7,659 bases of DNA, from contig QMZM01000047.1 of assembly GCA_003663175.1 (NCBI GenBank), positions 1-7,659 of the forward strand. The letters are read 5' to 3'. The stretch's first letter is position 1, and each line of letters opens with the position of its first letter. Shown here piece by piece: positions 1-5,392 of this stretch. The DNA comes from Candidatus Altarchaeales archaeon. GTDB taxonomy: Archaea; Altiarchaeota; Altiarchaeia; IMC4; QMZM01. The notes beneath the pieces were generated by a model, which made no database searches, was not told where the DNA came from, and was given only the letters and a program-made list of their open reading frames with translations. The translations under genes and the position numbers were made by a program.

Positions 1-180
1 TTCTCCTTGATTGATGACATAGTTCAGTAGCAACATGGCAAAAATTAGGATTAAAAAATTTGTAATTAGAGTTAGATAAAAGCAATATCTTCTTCTGAAT
101 AATCCAATTATTGGCATACAAAATGACGCGATTAACGGTACTATAACCACAAGTATTGGGAGATTTTGTATTATGTTCAT
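1..180 (-). CDS. mnhD: Mrp/Mbh-type antiporter subunit D, N-terminal part (runs off the left edge)
   Basis: The first 60 codons of a membrane protein begin with ATG at 180-178 and stay open to base 1. The start shares four bases (ATGA) with the stop of mnhC, and GGAGATGAT lies just upstream, close to the archaeal Shine-Dalgarno consensus. The visible peptide opens MNIIQNLPILVVIVPLIASF and contains two hydrophobic segments, roughly residues 5-27 and 36-56, split by a short RRR patch. Position directly after mnhC in an E-F-G-D-E-B-C order makes this the large MrpD/MbhH-type proton-pumping subunit, homologous to NuoL/M/N of complex I. The family is about 500 residues long, so most of the gene and its charged ion-path residues lie outside the window. 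Identification rests mainly on gene order and hydrophobicity, because the diagnostic core is missing. Confidence 0.8.
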   Translation of the reverse strand, partial: MNIIQNLPILVVIVPLIASFCMPIIGLFRRRYCFYLTLITNFLILIFAMLLLNYVINQGE

Positions 181-533
181 TTCATCATCTCCATAATTTC
201 ATCTTCTTCTATACTGCCAAATTTCTGGTATATCTTTACTATTAAGCTGAGGGCAACTGCCGTTGTGCTAACACACACTACAATTGCGGTGAGTATTAGA
301 ACATGAGGCAATGGATTGACATACTCCTCTACCCCCGGAACTAAAATTGGTGCCTTTCTGCCCTCTATATCTGCCATCGATATATAGAAGAGAAAGATTG
401 CAGTCTGAAATATATTCATTCCTATAATCTTCTTTATTAAATTCTTCTTTGCAATCATGGCATAAAATCCAATCAATGCCAGTGCAATGAATATTAAATA
501 ATTATATCTCCCAACTATCCATTCTAGTTCCAC
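177..533 (-). CDS. mnhC: Mrp/Mbh-type antiporter subunit C (NuoK-like)
   Basis: This is a small membrane subunit of a multi-subunit Na+/H+ antiporter, homologous to NuoK of complex I. Three hydrophobic segments are visible (about residues 11-29, 35-54 and 77-102). Between the last two is the family hallmark YVNPLPHVLILTAIVV at 71-86. The 118-aa length fits the family at 110-120. Two GTG starts are possible, at 542 and 533. I chose 533 because GGTGAG ends five bases before it, while 542 has no ribosome binding site. There is no ATG nearby. The gene overlaps the end of mnhB by 32 bases and its own stop overlaps the mnhD start, so translation is probably coupled. The C-terminal tail is acidic (EEDEIMEMM). 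Confidence 0.93.
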   Translation of the reverse strand: MELEWIVGRYNYLIFIALALIGFYAMIAKKNLIKKIIGMNIFQTAIFLFYISMADIEGRKAPILVPGVEEYVNPLPHVLILTAIVVCVSTTAVALSLIVKIYQKFGSIEEDEIMEMMK

Positions 534-963
534 TCTTCTCACCCGCTAAAAATATAAATAATAAAGTTATTGTTGACATAACACAGAGTCCTATTCCAAT
601 CTCCACCATAAGTATCGAAAGTGCGCTCATCTCCGGGGAGTGTAATGGTAAGGGCAATTTTCCATATTCTAGATATTTACCACCAAATAACATATCAATT
701 GCTCCAATTCCAGAATAAATCAATAAACCAAGACTCATAAACAATATGAGTATTTTCTTAGATATCCATTTTTTTGTGGTATTTAGACTAAAAACTATTC
801 CAAATAATATGATGCTCGTTCCAAGGATTACTCCGCCTTGGAAACCACCCCCCGGGGATGACTCTCCATGAGTTATGACATAGATTCCATATAATTGAAT
901 AAATGGAATTATTATTCTTGAGATCGTTCTGGCAACCACGGACTCGACCATTTTTTCACTCAT
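502..963 (-). CDS. mnhB: Mrp/Mbh-type antiporter subunit B (MnhB/MbhF)
   Basis: This encodes a four-helix membrane subunit of the Mrp-type antiporter. The signature stretch is residues 29-44, ending in HGESSPGGGFQGG, which is the best-conserved segment of the MnhB domain. Hydrophobic segments lie near residues 16-31, 44-60, 70-92 and 117-140. The length of 153 aa is usual. The start is ATG at 963-961. It overlaps the stop of the preceding MbhE-like gene (ATGA) and has GAGGTGG six bases upstream. A GTG at 972 extends the frame by three codons but lies inside that ribosome binding site, so it is unlikely. In the Mrp complex MrpB packs against MrpC and the MrpA C-terminal region, which matches its neighbours here. 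No anomalies are visible. Confidence 0.94.
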   Translation of the reverse strand: MSEKMVESVVARTISRIIIPFIQLYGIYVITHGESSPGGGFQGGVILGTSIILFGIVFSLNTTKKWISKKILILFMSLGLLIYSGIGAIDMLFGGKYLEYGKLPLPLHSPEMSALSILMVEIGIGLCVMSTITLLFIFLAGEKSGTRMDSWEI

Positions 964-1235
964 TTGTTCCACCTCTGAAATAATATCATAACCGATATCC
1001 CAGCAGTAAATATTACAGTCGTCTCACCCAGGGTATCATAACCTCTATAGTTGGCCAAGATCGCAGTCACTATATTCGGAACTCCAGTCTCTTCTTCGGC
1101 TTTTTCTATATATCTGGGAACGACATGAACATGTGGTGGATTTTCTGGATTTCCGATGGGAGGCATATCCTCTATGACATAGATAAAGACCCCACCCATT
1201 ATTAGTAATGATATTATGGCTAATGATCTTAACAT
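960..1235 (-). CDS. mbhE: MbhE-like subunit (equivalent to the distal C-terminal part of MrpA)
   Basis: This 91-residue membrane protein has an N-terminal helix (about 5-20), a proline-rich outside loop (about 24-41), and a C-terminal helix. Residues 62-78 read NYRGYDTLGETTVIFTA, the hallmark of the MbhE / MrpA C-terminal family. Asp67 and Glu71 are conserved acidic positions thought to line the ion path. In bacteria this segment is normally fused to MrpA; here it is a separate gene, as in archaeal Mbh-type clusters. The start is ATG at 1235-1233, overlapping the stop of the preceding gene by one base (TAATG), with GAGGTGG eight bases upstream. A GTG at 1247 sits within that ribosome binding site and is less likely. 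Confidence 0.9.
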   Translation of the reverse strand: MLRSLAIISLLIMGGVFIYVIEDMPPIGNPENPPHVHVVPRYIEKAEEETGVPNIVTAILANYRGYDTLGETTVIFTAGISVMILFQRWNK

Positions 1236-1477
1236 TATTTTTCCCACCTCTTTGTTTTAGATAGTGCGGATATGAACAGGAATGATGTCACTCCAGCTCC
1301 AACCGCCGCCTCGGTAAATGCCACATCTGGGGCATTCATCTCCAACCAGGCCAGAGCCATTATCAAACTGTATGCTCCCAATACAATTACTGCGCCCAAA
1401 ATATCTTTCAGCGAAATTGCTATCAATGCTATAATCACAAGCAATAACAACAACATAAAATCTAATGCATGAATCAT
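1235..1477 (-). CDS. mbhD: MbhD-like subunit (equivalent to the proximal C-terminal part of MrpA)
   Basis: This is an 80-aa membrane protein with three hydrophobic segments (about 7-21, 25-45 and 59-72). The segment at 49-61, APDVAFTEAAVGA, is the diagnostic motif of the MbhD / MnhA small-domain family. Asp51 and Glu56 are the conserved acidic residues in the membrane. Like the next gene, it corresponds to a piece of the long bacterial MrpA C-terminus that is encoded separately here. The start is certain: ATG at 1477-1475 is preceded by AAGGAGGTGATAAG, which contains a full nine-base match (GGAGGTGAT) to the 3' end of archaeal 16S rRNA. It is the strongest ribosome binding site in the window. 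Only four bases separate this gene from the mnhG stop. Confidence 0.92.
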   Translation of the reverse strand: MIHALDFMLLLLLVIIALIAISLKDILGAVIVLGAYSLIMALAWLEMNAPDVAFTEAAVGAGVTSFLFISALSKTKRWEK

Positions 1478-1481
1478 CTTA

Positions 1482-1784
1482 TCACCTCCTTTTCCATGGC
1501 TTTATTCCTTGATTATAGACCGCTCTACATATACAATGAGTACCTACCGGCGATGTTAAGAGAATAAATGTCATTATAATGATGATCTTTAATGTAATTG
1601 GCGAGAGACCAAGGTATATAACCAAACCCGTTAGAATTAATCCAACCCCCAAGGTATCGCCCTTGCCGGTTGCATGCAGCCTAGTAAATAAATCGGGGAA
1701 TCTGAGTAATCCCAATGTCGCGGTTGTAAAGAAAAATGTTCCCCCAAAGAGTAATGCCGTAACAATAAAATCTATCAATTCCAT
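1482..1784 (-). CDS. mnhG: Mrp/Mbh-type antiporter subunit G
   Basis: This encodes a three-helix membrane subunit of 100 residues. The family motif GLLRFPDLFTRLHATGKGDTLG occupies residues 25-46, with the key residues Arg28, Phe29, Pro30, Arg35, Leu36 and His37. A second conserved element, LLTSPVGTH, lies at 75-83. Hydrophobic segments are at about 4-25, 46-60 and 63-79. I chose ATG 1784-1782 as the start because it follows the mnhF stop by one base and gives the usual MrpG N-terminus. The frame is open further upstream to 1823, but that would add 13 polar residues overlapping mnhF. There is no clear ribosome binding site, so translation probably depends on coupling to mnhF. The tail is basic (KPWKRR). 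Confidence 0.93.
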   Translation of the reverse strand: MELIDFIVTALLFGGTFFFTTATLGLLRFPDLFTRLHATGKGDTLGVGLILTGLVIYLGLSPITLKIIIIMTFILLTSPVGTHCICRAVYNQGIKPWKRR

Positions 1785-1785
1785 T

Positions 1786-2055
1786 TTAGAGTGTTCCAAA
1801 TTCGATATATTTTGATAATGCAACCGTTAATATGAAATTGAATAATGCATAGACCAATGCAACATCTACGAAATAGAGACTGTCATATAGAATCCCTATC
1901 AATATCACAATTACAATAGTCTTTGTGCCAATAACATTTATTGCTATTACTCTGTCCCATGCTCTTGGTCCCATGAGCGCTCTATAAATGCACAAGAACA
2001 CATTCAACACCAAAATCAATATAATAAGATTGAATATATCGTGCATATCAATCAT
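1786..2055 (-). CDS. mnhF: Mrp/Mbh-type antiporter subunit F
   Basis: This 89-residue membrane protein has three hydrophobic segments (about 7-24, 36-58 and 62-80). The MnhF signature is the loop MGPRAWDRVIAINVIG at 28-43: Gly-Pro then Asp-Arg-Val ahead of the second helix. Many relatives have an acidic residue where this protein has Asn40. MrpF is a bile-salt-efflux-like small subunit that sits with MrpE and MrpG at one end of the complex. I placed the start at ATG 2055-2053 because AGGGGTG lies at a suitable distance upstream. The open frame runs back to 2088, but that extension overlaps the mnhE end and carries no conserved residues. The stop of mnhE is 13 bases before this start. Confidence 0.92.
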   Translation of the reverse strand: MIDMHDIFNLIILILVLNVFLCIYRALMGPRAWDRVIAINVIGTKTIVIVILIGILYDSLYFVDVALVYALFNFILTVALSKYIEFGTL

Positions 2056-2068
2056 ATTGCATACACCC

Positions 2069-2575
2069 CTACTCTTGGAATATCTCAATAAGTTTTCTCT
2101 CCATAGAGCCTTCTAATAGACTCTCGGCCGCCTCCGATGTTAGTGCATGAACATAAAATATGTCTTTTTTGACATCGATCGTTATCGTTCCAGGGGTCAG
2201 AGTGATAGAATTTGCAAAGCATGTCTTTGCTAGATCAGATTCAAGTTTTGTGTTAAATTTTATAACTCTCGTATCGATGGGCATCTTGGGATGTAATACC
2301 CGGTATGCAACATCCAGATTAGCCATTATGATCTGATATGTGAGATAAAATATGTATAGAATTGACAGATACGATTTTCTGATAAATTTTTGTGGAGAAA
2401 TAGCGATCCTCTCTTTTATGAATAGATTACGGGTAGAGTAAGCAACCAGGAAACTCCCAACCAACCCAAATAGTATATTAGATAAACTAAATTCCCATGA
2501 CAGCAGTATCCAAAATATGAACATTACAATGTAGGTTATGAAAAAATTTGAATTTTTTGGGATATTGAGCACCAT
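2069..2575 (-). CDS. mnhE: Mrp/Mbh-type antiporter subunit E, first gene of the operon
   Basis: This 168-aa protein has two or three N-terminal membrane segments (about 11-28, 32-46 and 68-85), then a soluble C-terminal domain. The conserved MnhE element ANSITLTPGTITIDV is at 121-135, followed by a beta-strand-like YVHALT and a helical C-terminus. The length matches the family at about 160-170. It heads the E-F-G-D-E-B-C-D series, which is the order of the mbhA-H antiporter module in hydrogenase-linked archaeal complexes and of related Mrp operons. The ATG at 2575 has no ribosome binding site. A palindromic TATA element lies about 32 bases upstream, so the transcript is probably leaderless or nearly so. 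Confidence 0.94.
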   Translation of the reverse strand: MVLNIPKNSNFFITYIVMFIFWILLSWEFSLSNILFGLVGSFLVAYSTRNLFIKERIAISPQKFIRKSYLSILYIFYLTYQIIMANLDVAYRVLHPKMPIDTRVIKFNTKLESDLAKTCFANSITLTPGTITIDVKKDIFYVHALTSEAAESLLEGSMERKLIEIFQE

Positions 2576-2600
2576 TTTGTCATTATTGTTATTATCATTA

Positions 2601-2614
2601 TTTATAATTATAAA
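2601..2614 (-). promoter_or_regulatory. Probable TATA-box promoter of the mnh operon
   Basis: The sequence TTTATAATTATAAA is a perfect 14-bp palindrome centred about 32 bases upstream of the mnhE ATG. Archaeal TATA boxes are usually centred about 26-27 bases before the transcription start. That places the start near 2581, some six bases before the ATG, and agrees with the lack of a ribosome binding site for mnhE. The palindrome alone does not give direction; the gene arrangement implies minus-strand use. No clear purine-rich BRE is seen beside it. The region is very AT-rich, so a chance match is possible. Confidence 0.5.
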
Positions 2615-2630
2615 TCATGATAAATAAGTT

Positions 2631-2664
2631 CAAAATATACAAATAGAATAGGAAATTTCTATTT
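2631..2664 (-). terminator. Possible weak terminator after the CPA2 antiporter gene
   Basis: Reading the minus strand after the antiporter stop at 2690, an AT-rich inverted repeat (AAATAG at 2664-2659 and CTATTT at 2646-2641, 12-base loop) is followed by GTATATTTTG. Earlier in the gap is a run of five T. Archaeal termination mainly uses T-rich tracts, so this gap could separate the antiporter transcript from the mnh operon. The stem is short and A/T only, so support is weak. Confidence 0.25.
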
Positions 2665-2689
2665 AAAAATTTAGCCAATTCTGAGCAAT

Positions 2690-3694
2690 TTATTCCATTC
2701 TACTAATAACGAGCCTAAGCAATAGTGGCGTTATAATGGTAGTTATTATAGCGGTAAGAACAAGAGATGCAAAGATTGGTTCTGTGATTATTCCCTGTTC
2801 AATTCCTATTGCTGCAACCACAAGGATTACCTCATTCCTTGGAATTAGACCTATTCCAATAACCGAAGAATCCTTCATGTTTATCTTCATCCACAATGAA
2901 CCAAGAAAACCACCCAGCGCCTTACCAATCATAGCCAGAATTATCAGGACGAGAGCAAATTCCTGTACATTCTCTATTGTTCTGAAACTGAAGAGAGTTC
3001 CAACATACACAAAAAAGAATGGTATGAATAGACCATGTGAGATCGCATTCACTTTATGAGACATATCCTCTGTCCTAAATACCGGAATTTCGGAGAATAT
3101 CACCCCAACTAAAAATGCACCCATTATCATATGCAAATGGAAGAATTCTGCGAGAACAGCAAAGATAAAAGCTACAGATATCATAATCGCGAAGTTGGAT
3201 TCTTCGGTATTCAGCCTGTCGATAATGTTTGCGGTGTTGGGGAGTATATACTTACCAGTTATATAGACGATAACTGTAAATATCAAAAAATATAGGAGGA
3301 TTGTAACTGCGCTCATTATCGATACCGTTCCCGTCATTGCAAAACTCGTGATGATGGCTAAGAGTGTCAATACCATAATATTATCAAGAATTGCTGCAAA
3401 TAGTATTGTCGAGCCAGCAATTGTTTTGAAGTATCTAAGGTCAAGGAGTGTTCTTATCGTGACACCGATACTTGTAGCAGAGAGGGCCGTTCCAACAATA
3501 AGCGCTGCAGCAAATATCTCGTTGTCCCGAAGACCGAGGCCGGATGCAAATATATAGACCGATACAAATCCCAGAATGAACGGAAAAAGAATACCAAGAG
3601 ATGCTATTGGTGTAGCCTTTTTTATCGAGTCCTTAAGTTCTTCAATGTCTATCTTCTCAAATCCTATCGAGAATAGAAGGAAGATCGCCCCCAC
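2690..3694 (-). CDS. CPA2 antiporter, large C-terminal fragment
   Basis: This open frame of about 334 codons begins with GTG immediately after an in-frame TAG that the 16-bp duplication creates. It has about ten hydrophobic segments. Recognisable family elements are GTALSATSIGVTIRTL at 68-83 (the helix before the ion site), AAILDNIMVL at 100-109 (ion site, normally with two Asp), HMIMGAFLVGVIFSE at 188-202, and IPRNEVILVVAA at 284-295 (relatives have Pro-Arg-Gly-Glu). Residue 105 is Asn instead of the second Asp; that Asp is the essential ion-binding carboxylate in NhaA and NapA. By chance the duplicated sequence leaves AGGTGG upstream of the GTG, so the fragment could be translated as a separate chain lacking the first helices. 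Whether that would fold or work is unknown. Confidence 0.75.
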   Translation of the reverse strand: MGAIFLLFSIGFEKIDIEELKDSIKKATPIASLGILFPFILGFVSVYIFASGLGLRDNEIFAAALIVGTALSATSIGVTIRTLLDLRYFKTIAGSTILFAAILDNIMVLTLLAIITSFAMTGTVSIMSAVTILLYFLIFTVIVYITGKYILPNTANIIDRLNTEESNFAIMISVAFIFAVLAEFFHLHMIMGAFLVGVIFSEIPVFRTEDMSHKVNAISHGLFIPFFFVYVGTLFSFRTIENVQEFALVLIILAMIGKALGGFLGSLWMKINMKDSSVIGIGLIPRNEVILVVAAIGIEQGIITEPIFASLVLTAIITTIITPLLLRLVISRME

Positions 3695-3891
3695 CTAAGA
3701 TCGCCCCCACCTGAGCAAAGAATGGAGATAAATTCGTTTTCTGGATCCAGAATTTTTAGCACCTCGGGGCCAAGAACGATGCCAATTAGAATTTCTCCAA
3801 GGACAGAAGGCATTTCAAATCTATCAAATACCTCACCAATAATCTTTGCCAACATTAGAATAGTGGGAATTATTATGAAGATGTCATGCAT
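3664..3891 (-). CDS. CPA2 antiporter, N-terminal fragment
   Basis: The frame starts at ATG 3891-3889 (MHDIFIIIPTILML), six bases after AGGTTGA and ten bases after the CBS gene stop. A TTG at 3900 is a weaker alternative. One hydrophobic helix (about residues 2-19) is followed by the family-typical RFEMPSVLGEILIGIVLGPE, which forms the start of the second broken helix. After FISIL the frame goes astray: the next residues, CSGGGDLRWGRSSFYSR, have no family character and end at a stop inside the second fragment. The two fragments overlap by 31 bases in different frames. Confidence 0.65.
   Translation of the reverse strand: MHDIFIIIPTILMLAKIIGEVFDRFEMPSVLGEILIGIVLGPEVLKILDPENEFISILCSGGGDLRWGRSSFYSR
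3681..3712. repeat. Exact 16-bp tandem duplication inside the antiporter gene
   Basis: The unit AAGATCGCCCCCACCT occurs twice head to tail, at 3681-3696 and 3697-3712, with no mismatch. Sixteen is not a multiple of three, so the duplication shifts the reading frame of the minus-strand antiporter gene. It also creates a TAG directly before the GTG of the downstream fragment. Each unit contains a five-C run, a plausible site for polymerase slippage. Confidence 0.95.
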
Positions 3892-3901
3892 TATGCTCAA
3901 C

Positions 3902-4300
3902 CTAAGATTTAATTAATTCCCTGTATATTGCTTGAATTATGTCATGTTTCGATATAATTCCAACCAGTTTTCTTCCCTTAACAATGGGAACTGATCTTAC
4001 ACCATGCCTTATCATTACCGATGCAGCATCCTTTATTGTATCGTCTGGTGACATTGCTAATGGATGTGTACACATGAATGACCTTACATCTGGAATTCCT
4101 ATGAACGATTCCATGTCTATCATCATTGGACATCTCTCAAATGTTATAAATTTCAATAGGTCGGACCTTGTGACAATACCAACAAGATTTTTATTTTTGT
4201 CCAGAATTGGTATTGCATTGTATTTGTATCTTCCGAATAGTTCTATAATCTCCATGAGATCAGAATCATCTCGAGCAGTTACGACATCTCTTACCATCAT
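3902..4300 (-). CDS. Two-CBS-domain protein
   Basis: This 132-aa soluble protein consists of a CBS domain pair and almost nothing else. CBS1 spans about 1-52, beginning MMVRDVVTARDD and ending LVGIVTRSDLL. CBS2 spans about 73-130, ending LVGIISKHDII. The GI(V/I)(T/S)xxD element in each domain (Thr44/Asp47 and Ser117/Asp120) is the usual ribose/phosphate-binding part of adenine-nucleotide sites. Paired CBS domains commonly sense AMP/ATP or SAM and control transporters and channels, so a regulatory role for the adjacent antiporter or exchanger is a reasonable inference. The ATG codons at 4300 and 4297 have no ribosome binding site. A strong one lies further upstream in another frame (see 4301-4374), so the true N-terminus is doubtful. 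Confidence 0.85.
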   Translation of the reverse strand: MMVRDVVTARDDSDLMEIIELFGRYKYNAIPILDKNKNLVGIVTRSDLLKFITFERCPMMIDMESFIGIPDVRSFMCTHPLAMSPDDTIKDAASVMIRHGVRSVPIVKGRKLVGIISKHDIIQAIYRELIKS

Positions 4301-4374
4301 TTCTGAAATTTTTTTTTATTACCCAATTTTTCAAGATTCTTACACTTCTCGGTCCAGACTTCATCATCGATCAT
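4301..4374 (-). other. Probable frameshifted 5' end of the CBS gene, with a run of nine A
   Basis: On the minus strand an ATG at 4374-4372 lies three bases after AGGTGAT, a strong ribosome binding site overlapping the exchanger stop. From it a frame reads MIDDEVWTEKCKNLEKLG and then, after a run of nine A at 4307-4315, ends at TGA 4299-4297, inside the CBS start codons. If the run were one A longer (or two shorter) the frame would pass directly into KISEMMVRDVVTAR. That resembles the usual entry into a CBS domain and would give a protein of about 157 residues. The 25-codon frame has no other obvious role. The cause may be a homopolymer read error, a real mutation, or slippage-dependent expression. 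Confidence 0.55.
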
Positions 4375-4383
4375 ATTATCACC

Positions 4384-5361
4384 TTACACGGGAATAGATT
4401 CTGAGTGCATGAGTTCATAAGAACCAACACTGAGTTCAACAATGACAAATAAAACATAAAGTAATATCAGTGCGATTGCCTCTTGCCAGAGAATATGTTT
4501 CTCAGCCTCGACGAATGTCATAAAGAGAAACGCAACGGTCAGCATAAAAAACGCACTTGTAATGAATAGGAGAAAATCCGCAGTAATTGGATGTATCAAT
4601 GCGGTAATACCAAGAACGAGTGTGGAATTTGCTATAACGCTCCCCACACAATCCCCAAGTGCCATGTATTTATGATCTGACAATACCGCTTTAGTTTCAA
4701 ATGTCAATTCCGGTATTGTTGTGCCGAGTGCTATCATGAATAATCCTATAATCATCTCTGGAATTCCAAATCCAATTGCGAGATTATGGGCTGAAGTAAC
4801 CAAGAACGCAGCACTTATGAAGAGCCAAGATAATGCGACAATAAACATTAAGACATTCTTGTAGAATTCTCTCTTCTCTATTCCCTTTTCAGATTCCTTG
4901 AATCTCTCTTTCTGATACATCAATCTTATCAAATATAATGCAAATACAATCAATAGAATAATACCATCAATTCTCGATATTTCACCATCCGACATTAGAA
5001 TTATCGGCAATAATGAGATTAAGAACATATAAACTGTATCAATTCTGACCGTTTTTGTCTCAATTTTTATACCTCGCTTTAAAAGAGTAGCAATTCCGAT
5101 AACAAGTGTCAAATCAATTACATTTGCACCTATAACATTTCCAAGTGCAAGTTCCGGTCTCTGATGTATCGCCGATGATATACCAATTGACAACTCGGGA
5201 ATCGAGGTTGCGAGAGCCATAACAACAAAGCCAATAACGAACTCCGTCATTCGAAAATATGCTGCAAGCTTGCTTAATGATGCAACAAGAGTTTCCGCAC
5301 TCTTGACCAAGACGAGACATGCCAAAATAAAGGTTATCAGGTCTATAATTATTTGATCCAT
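4384..5361 (-). CDS. CaCA-family cation exchanger (Na+/Ca2+ antiporter type)
   Basis: This is a 325-aa integral membrane exchanger with the two inverted alpha repeats of the CaCA superfamily. Repeat 1 has ALATSIPEL at 49-57 and LGNVIGANVID at 73-83. Repeat 2 has ALGTTIPEL at 211-219 and ALGDCVGSVIAN at 234-245. Glu56 and Glu218 are the ion-coordinating glutamates. About ten hydrophobic segments form two five-helix halves, joined by a charged loop (about 150-168). Length and layout match small prokaryotic exchangers such as NCX_Mj and YrbG, which move Ca2+ against Na+ or H+. The fourth and second coordination positions carry Asp83 and Asn245, the reverse of the arrangement recalled for NCX_Mj. 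The ATG at 5361 lacks a ribosome binding site and follows a TATA element, suggesting a very short leader. The substrate is not proven by sequence. Confidence 0.9.
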   Translation of the reverse strand: MDQIIIDLITFILACLVLVKSAETLVASLSKLAAYFRMTEFVIGFVVMALATSIPELSIGISSAIHQRPELALGNVIGANVIDLTLVIGIATLLKRGIKIETKTVRIDTVYMFLISLLPIILMSDGEISRIDGIILLIVFALYLIRLMYQKERFKESEKGIEKREFYKNVLMFIVALSWLFISAAFLVTSAHNLAIGFGIPEMIIGLFMIALGTTIPELTFETKAVLSDHKYMALGDCVGSVIANSTLVLGITALIHPITADFLLFITSAFFMLTVAFLFMTFVEAEKHILWQEAIALILLYVLFVIVELSVGSYELMHSESIPV

Positions 5362-5392
5362 TTTTAATTTTAAATTAATTTTTAATTTAGGA

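Larger units (their letters stand above)
2690..3891 (-). pseudogene. CPA2-family (Kef/NapA-like) cation:proton antiporter, frame-disrupted
   Basis: Together the two open frames here make one monovalent cation:proton antiporter transmembrane domain. The first supplies the N-terminal helix and the conserved SVLGEILIGIVLGP segment. The second starts at GAIFLLFSIGFE and carries the remainder. Removing one copy of the 16-bp tandem repeat at 3681-3712 and one base (for example one of three A at 3717-3719) would join them as ISILAQVGAIFLLFSIG. That is the normal family sequence and would give about 395 residues, the usual length. There is no TrkA-type C-terminal domain. The paired ion-site Asp-Asp of this family reads Asp-Asn at 3385-3380. 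It could be a true pseudogene, a sequencing or assembly error, or a recoded gene; the two pieces are described separately. Confidence 0.7.

Noticed and set aside
1272..1815. Plus-strand open frames opposite the MbhD-like gene and mnhG
   Set aside because: They are antisense to genes with clear family motifs, have no ribosome binding site or recognisable domain, and reflect the composition of the opposite strand.
2601..2614. The 14-bp palindrome as a repressor operator
   Set aside because: It fits an AT-only TATA box at the right distance from mnhE; no second copy or other operator-like sequence supports a repressor site.
3681..3712. The 16-bp repeat as a target-site duplication or start of a repeat array
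   Set aside because: The copies are directly adjacent with nothing inserted, there are only two, and no terminal inverted repeats or transposase lie nearby.
4297..4374. A regulatory leader peptide of 25 codons before the CBS gene
   Set aside because: The sequence continues naturally into a CBS entry after one base of frameshift, so a disrupted gene start is simpler; there is no attenuator-like hairpin or repeated codon.
2736..4397. Several plus-strand open frames opposite the antiporter, CBS and exchanger end
   Set aside because: Their translations are Ile/Ser/Thr-rich reverse images of membrane or CBS coding sequence with no motifs, and the minus-strand genes explain the region.
5114..5320. 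Minus-strand 68-codon frame within the CaCA exchanger
   Set aside because: It overlaps the first alpha repeat in another frame and is Cys/Gly/Trp-rich without motif or ribosome binding site.
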